DNA of 59,724 nt from an uncultured Schlesneria sp. (GTDB lineage Bacteria; Planctomycetota; Planctomycetia; Planctomycetales; Planctomycetaceae): assembly GCA_903840265.1 (NCBI GenBank), contig CAIMFH010000090.1, forward strand, positions 1 through 59,724. The letters run 5' to 3'. Each line of letters starts with the position of its first letter. Positions within the stretch are counted from its first letter, which is position 1. Under the pieces are notes generated by a model. It was not told the DNA's origin and ran no database searches. It saw nothing but the letters and a program-made list of their open reading frames with translations. Of the stretch, positions 1-9,381 are shown piece after piece. The position numbers and the translations under genes were made by a program.

Positions 1-427
1 ATACAATGAGTCTGTGGACATGCTGAACTCTCCTCTGGAATGTCGTGCCGCTAAACACAACTCCAGGGGTGACCAGCATGTCCGCTTTTTTCAACTCATC
101 CCCCCAAATAGTCGGATGAACCGGAATGTGGCATGGGCGACTCATTGAAATTGCCGGCCCTTCAGGCCTGAGGAAGGTCTATTTGTGGGCTTTATTCCAG
201 GGTCGCAGGGCCCTGGCTGGATCATGTTCCGGCCCATTGGGCCTAAAAAAACGAACCAGGACCACCTTCGCATCTCAAAAATCGTTACGCGCGTCGAGTG
301 GTACGACCACCTTGAATTCATAGGTAAAAATGCTTCACGGCGTTGAAGAACGCGCCCGCGATCTTGGCTGCGTTCTCCTTGTCGCTATTTCTTGATACGC
401 ACCGCACTTCATCTCGTTGATACAACG
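1..427. other. Gene-poor left edge, possible gene remnant
   Basis: No convincing complete gene is visible. The stretch around 230-250 carries a short motif (GGCCCATTGGGCCTAAA) that resembles one near 46,800 (GCCCGTTGGGCCTAAAG), so it is probably intergenic repeat material. On the minus strand, positions 318-427 read as about 36 codons ending in TGA at 318-320, with mostly G/C third positions in its central part. That frame is the same as the DUF4262 frame to its right but is cut off from it by TGA codons in the CACT repeat. It could be a leftover 3' end of a gene or chance. Confidence 0.4.
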
Positions 428-469
428 ACTCACTCACTCACTCACTCACTCACTCACTCACTCACTCAC
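428..469. repeat. (CACT)n tetranucleotide microsatellite
   Basis: About ten and a half head-to-tail copies of a 4-bp unit (CACT on plus, GTGA/AGTG on minus) are visible. The repeat contains the TGA stop codon of the DUF4262 gene on the minus strand. Read in that frame it gives a TGA every fourth codon, so copy-number changes of the 4-bp unit would shift the frame behind it. Confidence 0.95.
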
Positions 470-1238
470 GCTCGCGACGTTGCCAGTCGCCATCAATAGA
501 ATCACGACTCGCCCGCCAGCCTCGCGGCAGATCGGCGATTGATGCGACGGAAGCATCCATCGCAAGGATCGTCTCCAGGCGAACCAGCTTTCCGTCCTCA
601 GTCTTGTTGGTCGTCCCGCACAGAAACTGCCAGTCATCGTCCTCGGAATGGACAACAAGCGATATCGGATGCGTTCCCTCAATGACGGGAGCGGTCGTGA
701 AGGCCATTCGGTTCTTGCCTTCGCAGAAAGGCCAATCATCTTTTTCAGACAAGATCGGTTGTCGCTGCTGGACCGTGGGGTTGCAGTCGCGATCCCACGG
801 AAACCGATGCTGTTTATCAGGCCAGAAACACTGCAGCACCGCAAACGGACTCGGACGATAGAACCAATTCGCGTAACCGAGATAGTCGGGATACGCCTTG
901 ACCGGAATCGTGCGGAACATGCACGAGTAGCCGTTCAGGATCTGATCGCTCTCATGCCAATCCTCAAAAGTAGAACCGTTTTTCACCGCATCGCCGATCG
1001 TATTGATGATGTACATCATCGTTTCGGCATTATTCAGGCCGAACACAATGATTTCCGGGTGATCGAATGAATGCTGCAGTCCCACCGAATACGCAAACGC
1101 GGGCCCGCTCTCGTCGGCTTCAACACCGACCACATGCCAGCCATGCTCACGAATATCGTCGATCACACGCTGTTCGTCGGCATCGTCGCCTTTGGCTCGG
1201 ACCATAATCTTCTGGCTCCTCGATGTTGAGCTGCTCAA
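462..1238 (-). CDS. DUF4262 domain protein
   Basis: The first ~160 residues match the DUF4262 pattern: a DI-x-EHGWHVVGVEAD start, FAYSVGL, HPEIIVFGL, then a YLGYANWFYR stretch and a WPDK-x-x-FPW motif. The second half (FTTAPVIEG, SEDDDWQFLCG, LADLPRGW) is a tail I associate with this family. It is predicted to be cytoplasmic, with no signal peptide or membrane segment; its biochemical role is unknown. The last residues (QRRERE) and the stop codon come from the edge of the CACT microsatellite. It is divergent from the histidine kinase, with ~220 bp between their starts. Confidence 0.85.
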   Translation of the reverse strand: MSSSTSRSQKIMVRAKGDDADEQRVIDDIREHGWHVVGVEADESGPAFAYSVGLQHSFDHPEIIVFGLNNAETMMYIINTIGDAVKNGSTFEDWHESDQILNGYSCMFRTIPVKAYPDYLGYANWFYRPSPFAVLQCFWPDKQHRFPWDRDCNPTVQQRQPILSEKDDWPFCEGKNRMAFTTAPVIEGTHPISLVVHSEDDDWQFLCGTTNKTEDGKLVRLETILAMDASVASIADLPRGWRASRDSIDGDWQRRERE

Positions 1239-1456
1239 AAATGGCTATAATCTGACCACAACCGCGGGTCGACAGTTGTTCGTTTGTTGATGCCGATTCT
1301 AATTCTGGACAGACTTGTTACTCATGATCAATGTTCGTAAGAATCCTGATTCCCAAAGTGGTGAACAGCCAGCCACACCGCGGCGATTGTCCGCGGTATT
1401 CGGGGACAATTTCAATTTCAAATCCAGCCTCAGGAATATGACAGAAGCATCGTCGT

Positions 1457-4400
1457 ATGTCAGTCGATAGATCACCGCCTTCCATTGTCGTGCGGGGAAC
1501 ACAGATCCTTCCCACTGACCCGCCGCGCGTTCGGCTGCAAAAGATCGCACGAGTGACGCTGGACTCGATGGTTCAGTTCGTGGGCTTGCTGGATGCCCAA
1601 GGGACAGTCATCGAAATCAATAAAGTGGCTCTCGACGCCGTCGGGATCACGCTGTCCGATGTGGAAGGGCAGCCGTTTTGGACGACTTTCTGGTGGCAAG
1701 TCTCGCCCGAGATCAATCAACTGCTGCGAGATTCCATCGCGCGTGCCGCTCAGGGCGAATTTGTCCGTTGGGACACCGAGATCTACGGCCGCGCCGGCGG
1801 TAAAGAGACGATCGTCATCGATGCCTCGCTGATGCCCGTCAAAGATGACAACGGCAACGTCGTCTACATCTGTGCTGAAGGGCGCGACATCACTGAGAAG
1901 AAGGCGCAGGAACGAGAGCTCGCACAGAAAAATATCGAACTGCAGGCATTACTGGAACGCGTTCGAGAGCTCGATAAAATCAAGACGCAGTTCTTCAGCA
2001 ACGTCAGCCATGAGTTCCGTACGCCGCTAACGCTGATGCTGGGGCCTCTGGACCAATTGCTCGAGACGAACCCCGATCAGTTGTCCGCCGCGACCAGGGA
2101 CCAGTTGGAAGTCGTTAACCGCAACGGGCTGCGACTGCTGCGGCTGGTGAATACCTTATTGGACTTCTCCCGGATCGAAGCCGGCCGCGCCAAGGCGACC
2201 TATCGAGCGACAGATCTCGCTTCACTCACCTGTGATCTGGCCAGCGTCTTTCGGTCGGCTGTCGAACGTGCTGGATTGAAGTTGATCGTCGATTGCTCTC
2301 CGCTATCAGAACCGGCCTACGTTGATCGCGACATGTGGGAAAAGGTGATCCTGAATCTCCTTTCCAACGCGTTCAAGTTCACCTTTGCTGGCGAGATCAC
2401 GGTGACAATGCGACAGATCGGTCGCGACGTCGTCACCAGCATTCAGGACACCGGCACCGGCATCCCCACGGCGGAAATCCCCAAGCTATTCGAACGATTC
2501 TACCGCGTGGAGAACGCACAGGGTCGGACGCACGAAGGGAGTGGCATCGGCCTCGCCTTGGTCCAGGAACTGGTCAAATTACAGGGCGGTTCCATCTCCG
2601 TCGACAGTCAACTTGGTGAAGGAAGCGTTTTTAAGATTCGGATGCCGCTGGGCAAGGTCCACGTTTCGAACGATCAAATCGAAGAAGCCGAGCACACGAC
2701 AGCAACATCGACTCGTGCCAGCGCCTATGTCGAAGAAGCTCTGCGATGGCTGCCTGAGACAGAAGGGGCCGCATCTGCGAGCGATTCGAGTTCGAGACTG
2801 AATACCACGGCGACTCCCGTGGTCTGCGCGGACGTGCCACCGAAGGTCTTGATTGCCGACGACAATGCCGATATGCGGCAGTACCTCGCTCGCATTTTGG
2901 CACCTCACTACAGAATCGAAACAGCTGCGGACGGTCGAGCGGCCCTGGCGGCGGCGAAGAACGATCCACCCGATTTGATCGTGACTGATGTGATGATGCC
3001 GCAGATGGATGGCTTTCAGTTTCTGGCTGCGATTCGTCGCGACGAGACGTTAAAGGCGACGCCGACCATTCTGCTGTCCGCTCGGGCGGGCGAAGAGAGT
3101 CGCATCGAAGGGTTGCAGGCAGGGGCCGACGACTATCTCGTCAAACCGTTTGCTGCGAAAGAATTGCTCGCTCGTGTCGCGGCACATCTGCATGCGACGA
3201 AGCTGCGTCAAGAGGCCACCGAGGCCCTGCGCACCAGCGAGGAACGCTACCGAGCTCTGACCAAAGCGGGCTCGGATGTGGTCTATCGGATGAGCCCCGA
3301 CTGGAGTGAGATGCGCCACCTTGTCGGTCGAGAGTTCCTTGCCGACACCCACGAGCCGAGCAAGACCTGGGTCGAGAAATACATCCATCCCCAGGACCGT
3401 CCTCAGGTCACGGAAGCGATTCGTGAAGCGATTCGAACAAAGGGCGTTTTTGAACTCGAACATCGCATGCTTCGAGTGGATGGAACGATGGGATGGACCC
3501 TTTCGCGGGCAATCCCGATCCTGGATTCGCAAGGCAACATCGTCGAATGGTTTGGTGCCGCGACGGACGTTAACGCCCGTCGACAAGCGGAGGCGGCGCT
3601 CGAGCAGCAGCGTCGCGTGTACGAAGCGATTCTCACGAACACTCCCGACTTTGCCTACGTCATCGACATCGATCATCGATTCATGTACGCCAACGAAAAC
3701 CTGCTGAAGATGTGGGGTCGCAGCTGGGACGACACGATCGGCAAGCGGTTCTCGGAACTGGGTTATGAACCATGGCACGCGGTCATGCATGATCGGGAAA
3801 TCGATCAGGTGATTGCGACCAGGCAGCCGATCCGCGGCGAAGTTCCCTTTCATGGGTCTTTTGGTCGGCGAATCTACGACTACATCTTCGTCCCGGTCTT
3901 TGGCCCGAACGGCGAGGTCGAAGCGATCGCGGGCACGACTCGAGATGTCACCGAACGCAAAGAAGCGGACCGTCGAAAGGACGAATTCCTCGCCACACTG
4001 GCGCATGAACTTCGCAATCCCCTCGCTCCAATTCGAAATTCGATTCAGATCCTCTCGTTGTCGGCTCCCGGAGATTCGACGACAGAACGAGTCTGCGAAA
4101 TGATGGAACGGCAGGTCAACCATATGGTTCGCCTGGTCGACGACCTGATGGAGGTCTCGCGCATCACGCGAGGCGCGTTTGAACTTCGCAAAGAGCAGAC
4201 CACCTTAGCAGCGATTGTGCGGAGCGCGATCGACACCAACACGCCGGCGATTGAAGCGGGTGGGCATCAGCTTTCCGTAACTCTGCCCGACGAAGCGGTT
4301 CCCATCATCGGAGACCCGGTGCGGCTGTCGCAAGTCATTTCAAACCTGCTGAGTAATGCTGCCAGGTACACCGATCCGGGGGGACGGATCTGGCTGAACG

Positions 4401-5068
4401 CCGAAACGACCGCCGATGCGATCATCATCCGCGTCCGAGACAACGGAATCGGAATTCCCGCCGAATCACTGCCGCTGGTCTTCGAAATGTTCATGCAGGT
4501 GGAACGTTCCACAGAGCGTTCACAAGGAGGGTTGGGGATCGGGCTGACGCTGGTGAAACGACTGGTCGAAATGCATGGCGGAAAAGTCTCTGTCCGCAGT
4601 GACGGGCCAGGGCAGGGGAGTGAGTTCACTGTGAGCTTGCCCAAGTCGGTACAGCCCACCGAACCGTTCGGAAGTTCGCCCACGCAATCGGGGCAGGCTG
4701 CATTCAAGCATCGAGTGCTTGTGGTCGATGACAATGAAGACGCGGCCACCAGCCTGGGGATGCTGGTGAAGATTCACGGTGCCGACGTGCAGGTGGCTCA
4801 TGACGGACCGACCGCATTGGCTCTGATGGAAGCTCGCGGATCGGATCTGGTGTTCCTCGATCTGGGAATGCCGGGGATGGACGGCTTCGAGGTGGCTCGC
4901 CGAGCAAGATTGATTCCCGGTTACGAAAACGTCGTGCTGGTCGCGCTCACCGGCTGGGGCCAGGAGGACGACCGCAAGCGAACGCGAGCAGCCGGCTTCG
5001 ATCATCACCTGGTCAAGCCAGTCGGTATCACCGAATTGCAGGCGATGTTCGCGACGGTCGAACGATAA
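1457..5068 (+). CDS. Hybrid sensor histidine kinase/response regulator
   Basis: A 1203-residue soluble protein with two complete kinase modules in series. Order: PAS (~38-150), HisKA with H-box SHEFRTPL (His185), HATPase with N-box and GSGIGLAL G-box (~290-405), receiver with phospho-acceptor Asp511, PAS (~590-715), PAS (~725-840), second HisKA with AHELRNPL (His850), second HATPase with GLGIGLTLV, and a terminal receiver with Asp1135. No membrane segments are seen, so it should sense a cytoplasmic cue through the PAS domains and pass phosphate along its own chain, as such phosphorelay hybrids do. No output regulator lies next to it. The start is uncertain: an internal Met just before the first PAS is an alternative. 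Confidence 0.93.
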   Translation: MSVDRSPPSIVVRGTQILPTDPPRVRLQKIARVTLDSMVQFVGLLDAQGTVIEINKVALDAVGITLSDVEGQPFWTTFWWQVSPEINQLLRDSIARAAQGEFVRWDTEIYGRAGGKETIVIDASLMPVKDDNGNVVYICAEGRDITEKKAQERELAQKNIELQALLERVRELDKIKTQFFSNVSHEFRTPLTLMLGPLDQLLETNPDQLSAATRDQLEVVNRNGLRLLRLVNTLLDFSRIEAGRAKATYRATDLASLTCDLASVFRSAVERAGLKLIVDCSPLSEPAYVDRDMWEKVILNLLSNAFKFTFAGEITVTMRQIGRDVVTSIQDTGTGIPTAEIPKLFERFYRVENAQGRTHEGSGIGLALVQELVKLQGGSISVDSQLGEGSVFKIRMPLGKVHVSNDQIEEAEHTTATSTRASAYVEEALRWLPETEGAASASDSSSRLNTTATPVVCADVPPKVLIADDNADMRQYLARILAPHYRIETAADGRAALAAAKNDPPDLIVTDVMMPQMDGFQFLAAIRRDETLKATPTILLSARAGEESRIEGLQAGADDYLVKPFAAKELLARVAAHLHATKLRQEATEALRTSEERYRALTKAGSDVVYRMSPDWSEMRHLVGREFLADTHEPSKTWVEKYIHPQDRPQVTEAIREAIRTKGVFELEHRMLRVDGTMGWTLSRAIPILDSQGNIVEWFGAATDVNARRQAEAALEQQRRVYEAILTNTPDFAYVIDIDHRFMYANENLLKMWGRSWDDTIGKRFSELGYEPWHAVMHDREIDQVIATRQPIRGEVPFHGSFGRRIYDYIFVPVFGPNGEVEAIAGTTRDVTERKEADRRKDEFLATLAHELRNPLAPIRNSIQILSLSAPGDSTTERVCEMMERQVNHMVRLVDDLMEVSRITRGAFELRKEQTTLAAIVRSAIDTNTPAIEAGGHQLSVTLPDEAVPIIGDPVRLSQVISNLLSNAARYTDPGGRIWLNAETTADAIIIRVRDNGIGIPAESLPLVFEMFMQVERSTERSQGGLGIGLTLVKRLVEMHGGKVSVRSDGPGQGSEFTVSLPKSVQPTEPFGSSPTQSGQAAFKHRVLVVDDNEDAATSLGMLVKIHGADVQVAHDGPTALALMEARGSDLVFLDLGMPGMDGFEVARRARLIPGYENVVLVALTGWGQEDDRKRTRAAGFDHHLVKPVGITELQAMFATVER

Positions 5069-5091
5069 TAATGAGCGCTTGGAAGGGCGAG

Positions 5092-5175
5092 GCTCCTGTC
5101 GAGCCGCGCATGTCGATGGTCTCACATTAACGTGCGTGCGGGTGCCACGGTTTTGGAGTCTTCGACAAGGCCGTG
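5092..5175. repeat. Fragments of two dispersed inverted-repeat families
   Basis: After the kinase stop the sequence contains GGGCGAGGCTCCTG-CGAGCCG, one arm of the element seen complete at 42826-43076 and 56209-56283. It is followed by GGGTGCCACGG and GTCTTCGACA-GGCCGTG, which recur as a hairpin at 35107-35204. Both look like single-arm remnants in the gap before the convergent permease gene. Confidence 0.6.
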
Positions 5176-5209
5176 TCTTCTCTCCCTCGATGACTTCCTG
5201 TCATGCCGT

Positions 5210-6469
5210 TCAACTGGCCGTCTTGCGTTGTCGCAACTGATCGACTGTCACTGCCGCGATGATAATGATCCCCAGGATCATGTCCTGAATTGGATTGGTC
5301 AGACCCAGAGCCGTGCAGCCGCTGGTGATGACCGACATGATCAAGGCCCCCGTTAATGTCCCAATCACGGTCCCCCGCCCGCCATTCAAACTGCCGCCAC
5401 CAATCACGACTGAAGCGATGACTTTCAGCTCCAGCCCAGATCCCGAAGTCGGATTACCCACGGTCAGTCGAGAAAACTGATACAGCCCCGCGATACCGAC
5501 AAACAGGCCGCTGATGGTGTAGATGGCGATCTTATTCCAGTGAACATTGATCCCGCACAGCCGCGCCGTCGCTTCGTTGGAACCCAGAGCGAACACGTAG
5601 CGACCGAACACCGTGTAGTGCAGTACCGCCGCCAGCAGTGCGGCCAGCAGCAGCGTCAGCCAGATCCCCGAAGGAAGCCCCAGCCACAACGCTTGCGGGC
5701 GAACGCTCAGTAATTCGCCGAACCAGTATGGAACCTGAGTCCCATTGTCCGGCCGAACCGTCGTTTCCGAAGCCGCGATCTTCGCGAGGCCCAGGTAGAC
5801 CTGCATCGTTCCCAACGTCACGATAAACGGAACCAGCCGCAAATAACTGACAAGAGCCCCGTTCACCAATCCACAGAGCGCCCCGCACGCGATTGTGATC
5901 GCGACCACCACCAGCGATGTCCACAGCGCCGCTGTTCGATAGGGTTTCGACAGTTCGCGAATCTCGACCGTCAGCTTGTCCCGTTCCTGCTCCAGTGGTT
6001 TGAGAGTCTCCGGTGACTTGGATTGAGCGGCATCAAGTTGCTTGGTGACTCGCTCCAGTTCCGTTTTGGCCGCAGTCAGTGGCTTCATGACCACACTCAG
6101 CGGCTGCATCCCGACGACGCGCGTGGCGACATCTTCTTTCAGCGACCAGGCCAGCACCGTCGCGCAGAGGGCAATCGAGGTTCCGACGGACAGGTCGATC
6201 CCCCCCGCAATCACGATCAGTGTCATCCCCAGGGCCGCCACCGCGACCGTCGCTGTCTGAGCGGCCACCGTGCGAAAGCTTCTGGATGTCGCGAACGACG
6301 CCTTCTCACCATTCATCGCTCGATCGGCGACGCAGAACAGCACCGTCACAAAGATCAACGCCAGGAACGGCCGCAAAAAATCGAAGAAGGCCCGCAGTTG
6401 ATGCCGAGCCATAATCTGTGCCGAAGAGGTTTCCGGAGACCCGGACTGCGAATCGCGAGGTGTCGTCAT
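5210..6469 (-). CDS. Sugar-type ABC transporter permease (RbsC/XylH-like)
   Basis: A 419-residue inner-membrane permease of the ribose/xylose/galactoside import family. The hallmark segment [16 protein letters not shown] is at ~81-96, and the usual helices follow ([62 protein letters not shown]). Family members are ~320-340 residues. The extra length is mainly a charged, heptad-like insertion at ~128-175 ([15 protein letters not shown] and on) between early membrane helices. No ATPase or substrate-binding protein gene is adjacent, so its partners must be elsewhere or it is an orphan. I chose the ATG at 6467-6469; an upstream in-frame extension lacks family character. Confidence 0.88.
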   Translation of the reverse strand: MTTPRDSQSGSPETSSAQIMARHQLRAFFDFLRPFLALIFVTVLFCVADRAMNGEKASFATSRSFRTVAAQTATVAVAALGMTLIVIAGGIDLSVGTSIALCATVLAWSLKEDVATRVVGMQPLSVVMKPLTAAKTELERVTKQLDAAQSKSPETLKPLEQERDKLTVEIRELSKPYRTAALWTSLVVVAITIACGALCGLVNGALVSYLRLVPFIVTLGTMQVYLGLAKIAASETTVRPDNGTQVPYWFGELLSVRPQALWLGLPSGIWLTLLLAALLAAVLHYTVFGRYVFALGSNEATARLCGINVHWNKIAIYTISGLFVGIAGLYQFSRLTVGNPTSGSGLELKVIASVVIGGGSLNGGRGTVIGTLTGALIMSVITSGCTALGLTNPIQDMILGIIIIAAVTVDQLRQRKTAS

Positions 6470-6694
6470 GGCGGCGTGAGGTCGTCCTGTGGAGAGCCGA
6501 GCGAGCTGAAAGACAGGCGAACGAAAGTGTTCATTGATCGAGGATGCAGAAAGTAACGCTTTTTCCTGACGGCGACCACCCGCCGCGACTTGCCGAAGTG
6601 GTCGATGTTGCGAAACCGGCGAACATTCGGCAAAGTCGCCGTCATCGGCAGGCCAAAACCGGCCAGGGATCTCGACTACGGACTCGGACGCACC

Positions 6695-7894
6695 ATGACC
6701 AATCACGATTCGATGGAACCTCAACCCTCCGAAGCAACCCTGGCCGCACGTGGCGGCTGGGCCGAGCCATTCACGACACGAACCAGTTCGCCGCCAGTCT
6801 ATATGACGACCGCGTTCGACATCGAATCGCTAGAACAACTCGATGCGGTCACCGGCGGGCGCGAGAAAGGCTACATCTACACTCGCGATGGCAATCCCAA
6901 TCACGAAGCCTTCGCCAACGATGTCGCTCGGCTGGAAGGAGCCGACGCCGGTGTCGTCACCGCCTCGGGAATGGGCGCGCTCACCGCCGTCCTGATGGCC
7001 ATGGTCCAGTCCGGTGATCACGTGCTGGCCGCGCGAGTCCTCTACGGTCGAACCGGACAGCTACTGAATCACATGGTCGCCTCATTCGGCCTGAAGGTCA
7101 CCTATTTCGACGTGGCCAACGTGGACTCACTTAAGCAGGCCCTCACACCGCAAACAAAACTGTGCATCGTCGAATCAATCTCCAACCCCCTGCTGGAAGT
7201 CGCCGACCTCCCCGAAATTGTCGCCACACTCAACGGCATCCCGCTGCTAGTCGACAGCACGTTTGGAACCCCCTGTCTGATTCGACCAATCGAACACGGC
7301 GCGACATTGGTCTGGCACAGCGTGTCGAAGTATCTGAACGGCCACGGCGACGTGATGGCCGGAGTCGTCGTGGGCCCCTACACCCTGATCCGCAAAATCC
7401 GAGCGATGTCCAGCCTCTACGGAGTGAACACCAACCCCTTCGAAAGCTGGCTCGCCTCACGAGGCCTGCGCACACTCCCGCTCCGCATGGAACGCGTCTC
7501 GCAAACAGCAACCCAAATCGCCCGCTTCCTCCAGACTCAGCCGCAAGTGACGCGAGTCTTCTATCCCGGCCTCGAAGATCATCCCGACTTCGCACTTGCC
7601 CAACGCCTCTTACCAAAAGGCTGCGGCGGCATGCTCGCCTTCGATCTCGCCGGCGGTCGATCCGCCGTCGATTCCCTGTTCCGAGCCCTGGCCCACGTCA
7701 TCCCGTTCTCACCCACCTTGGCCGACGCTAGATCAACGGTCTCGTACCCCGCAGGCACCTCTCACAAATTCATGACCGCCGCCGAACGATCCGAATACGG
7801 CATCGGCGACGGCCTGGTCCGGCTCTCAATCGGCCTGGAAGACCCCGCCGACCTCCAGTCGGATCTGACCAAGGGCCTGGCAGCAATCGGCTAA
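6695..7894 (+). CDS. PLP-dependent trans-sulfuration family enzyme
   Basis: A 399-residue member of the Cys/Met metabolism PLP family (cystathionine gamma-synthase/beta-lyase/gamma-lyase, methionine gamma-lyase). Visible motifs are YTRDGNP-x-x-x (PLP phosphate site), SGMGA, the substrate segment [11 protein letters not shown], the cofactor aspartate in VDSTF, and the Schiff-base lysine in [12 protein letters not shown] (Lys212, where the family usually has S-x-T-K). The C-terminal SHKFM-x-AAER and VRLSIGLED are typical. The exact reaction cannot be told from motifs. Start: ATG 6695; a longer reading frame from 6590 overlaps the divergent promoter region and lacks similarity. It is divergent from the ABC permease. 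Confidence 0.92.
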   Translation: MTNHDSMEPQPSEATLAARGGWAEPFTTRTSSPPVYMTTAFDIESLEQLDAVTGGREKGYIYTRDGNPNHEAFANDVARLEGADAGVVTASGMGALTAVLMAMVQSGDHVLAARVLYGRTGQLLNHMVASFGLKVTYFDVANVDSLKQALTPQTKLCIVESISNPLLEVADLPEIVATLNGIPLLVDSTFGTPCLIRPIEHGATLVWHSVSKYLNGHGDVMAGVVVGPYTLIRKIRAMSSLYGVNTNPFESWLASRGLRTLPLRMERVSQTATQIARFLQTQPQVTRVFYPGLEDHPDFALAQRLLPKGCGGMLAFDLAGGRSAVDSLFRALAHVIPFSPTLADARSTVSYPAGTSHKFMTAAERSEYGIGDGLVRLSIGLEDPADLQSDLTKGLAAIG

Positions 7895-8026
7895 TGTACC
7901 CTCACGTTACCCAGGTGAGCCGCGCTGCGTCAGCACGCGGATATCTTCACCCTCATTCGACGCACTGTTACCCACCTGAATCGCGAATTGGCGGCCGCTC
8001 AACATCCAGCAATCAGCAGGTCCATT

Positions 8027-8566
8027 GTGGCAGACAATACCTCACTCTTCGATGAATCGACCCCGATCGAGTTTCGCTTCTTCGTCGCGGTCAACGGTGA
8101 AAACGACGTCTTTGGTTTCGCGACCCTGGGTGGAGAAGTGCCGTTCACCGAGGAGATGCTTGTCGAGGCGGGTTACGACCTCAACCAGTTGAAAGACTCG
8201 TTCCTTCGGTTGATTGCGATCGCATGCAGATGCCGCCCCACCGATTTGACGGCCGATTACCGAGTGACGGACGAAGATGGTGCGAACTTTACATACGGTC
8301 TGGCGAAGGCAACCCAGAAATTGCGCCAGATCTATTTGAATCTGACGTTGGATGACATCGGCGTCATGCTCGATCTCCCAAAATCAGCGACTCGCGGCTC
8401 AGGCGATCCAGGGTTCGAATGGGCCGATTTCATCACAGCCGCGGAAGCCTTGATGTCGCTGATCTATCAGGATGCGGTTGAAATCCGATATTCAAAGCCG
8501 AAACGGTACAATCCCATTCGGGACGAAAACGATTTCGTATTACTGGGAACCTATTCCGAGAAGTGA
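8027..8566 (+). CDS. Hypothetical protein, acidic, cytoplasmic
   Basis: I do not recognise this ~179-residue protein. It begins with an acidic stretch (FDESTPIEF), then FGFATLGGEVPFTEEML, and a helical second half. No signal peptide, membrane helix or metal motif is visible. A GTG at 8027 with AGCAGG six bases upstream is the best-supported start; a TTG at 7988 would add 13 residues without a ribosome site. Codon use is like the neighbours, so it is probably real. Its small size and single-gene setting would fit an immunity-type or regulatory protein, but nothing in the sequence shows that. Confidence 0.7.
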   Translation: MADNTSLFDESTPIEFRFFVAVNGENDVFGFATLGGEVPFTEEMLVEAGYDLNQLKDSFLRLIAIACRCRPTDLTADYRVTDEDGANFTYGLAKATQKLRQIYLNLTLDDIGVMLDLPKSATRGSGDPGFEWADFITAAEALMSLIYQDAVEIRYSKPKRYNPIRDENDFVLLGTYSEK

Positions 8567-8738
8567 TCGCACCTTGATCCTCACTGGTGCTGGCCCCGAT
8601 CTGGTCTGTCGACCGAAAGTACGTCGTCGTCCCTCTTCCAACTCGACGGCTCGTCGCCTCAATCGTGGGGTTGTGAAGCTTTCATCACGCGCCGCACGGC
8701 CGGATTCTTCCAGAAGATCTCTTGATCCTGGTTATTAG

Positions 8739-8750
8739 TTGCATATACAA
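8739..8750. promoter_or_regulatory. Putative MarR operator O1
   Basis: TTGCATATACAA is a 12-bp palindrome with one mismatched pair, directly followed by TATAAT (8751-8756), a good -10 box. It lies 46-57 bp upstream of the MarR start and differs by one base from the perfect palindrome at 9262-9273. A repressor bound here would cover the promoter of its own gene. Confidence 0.7.
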
Positions 8751-8795
8751 TATAATTCAGGGGCAACGAAAGCGCATTCCCATGGACCAGACGCG

Positions 8796-9236
8796 ATGAC
8801 CACCAATGTCGAGACGATTTCAAAGACCTGTATCGCCGTACGCCTGCGTTTGCTGAACCGCGTGGTCACCAACTTGTACGACGACGCACTCCGTCCGCTG
8901 GGGCTGAAGGTCAGTCAGTTGAACATCCTCGTTGTGACAGCTCGGCTCGGACTAGCCCGACCCGCAAAGGTTTGCGATCTGCTTCACTTGGACACCTCCA
9001 CCCTCAGCCGCAATATCAAACCATTGCAGGCCAATGGTTGGCTCGAAGTGGTTCCCGAGGAAGACGCTCGAGCCCAGCCCTTCCGCCTGACCGCTCAAGG
9101 AAAGCAACTGATCGAGAAGGCAGTCCCCGCGTGGGAAGAAGCTCAGCGTCAGGCAACAGAACTCTTGGGCCGAGACGGCGTCGCACAGCTTGCAAAGGCT
9201 GCGAAGAAGTTACGAAAGCCGGGAGTGGAAATATGA
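8796..9236 (+). CDS. MarR family transcriptional regulator
   Basis: A 146-residue winged helix-turn-helix protein. The core VSQLNILVVTARLGLARPAKVCDLLHLD (HTH), the recognition helix STLSRNIKPLQANGWLE, and the wing EEDARAQPFRLTAQGKQL are classical MarR. MarR proteins bind palindromic operators as dimers and usually repress themselves and neighbours until a phenolic ligand or oxidant releases them. The start is ATG 8796: the longer reading frame would begin inside the operator/-10 region. The palindrome pair at 8739 and 9262 frames the gene and suggests that it controls itself and the Fe-S/SCP2 gene downstream. Confidence 0.93.
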   Translation: MTTNVETISKTCIAVRLRLLNRVVTNLYDDALRPLGLKVSQLNILVVTARLGLARPAKVCDLLHLDTSTLSRNIKPLQANGWLEVVPEEDARAQPFRLTAQGKQLIEKAVPAWEEAQRQATELLGRDGVAQLAKAAKKLRKPGVEI

Positions 9237-9261
9237 GTGACTCGTTTTTTTGCCCAAGTAC

Positions 9262-9273
9262 TTGCATATGCAA
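9262..9273. promoter_or_regulatory. Putative MarR operator O2
   Basis: TTGCATATGCAA is a perfect 12-bp palindrome in the gap between the MarR gene and the Fe-S/SCP2 gene, 109 bp before the latter's ATG. It is followed by TAATGT, in the place where O1 has TATAAT. The near identity to O1 is strong internal evidence that both are sites of the same regulator. Confidence 0.72.
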
Positions 9274-9310
9274 TAATGTGAGGGTCGAGATGCAGGTCTC
9301 CATTCCCAAA

Positions 9311-9343
9311 GGGTGGCTGGGGTCGACCAACGGGAGCCCCCAG
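9311..9343. repeat. Single arm of the GGTCGACC palindromic element
   Basis: This 33-bp sequence (begins GGGTGGCTGGGGTCGACC, ends GGGAGCCCCCAG) is identical to the left arm of the element at 13082-13170 and closely matches the one at 11455-11567. The right arm is not found here. It sits in the 5' leader of the Fe-S/SCP2 gene, between the operator and the ATG, and makes a spurious in-frame N-terminal extension. Confidence 0.85.
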
Positions 9344-9381
9344 AAATTGGCCGCAGTCTCCGCAAACCAAGGGGCGTCACC

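Noticed and set aside
428-469. CACT repeat as a CRISPR array
   Set aside because: The unit is 4 bp with no spacers, so it is a simple microsatellite.
3050-4123. 357-residue antisense reading frame inside the histidine kinase gene
   Set aside because: The plus strand encodes clear PAS and kinase motifs across the whole stretch; the antisense frame has none and reflects codon bias in GC-rich DNA.
6470-6694. Riboswitch (SAM type) before the trans-sulfuration gene
   Set aside because: No conserved kink-turn or pseudoknot motifs are seen, and the gap is short and shared with a divergent gene.
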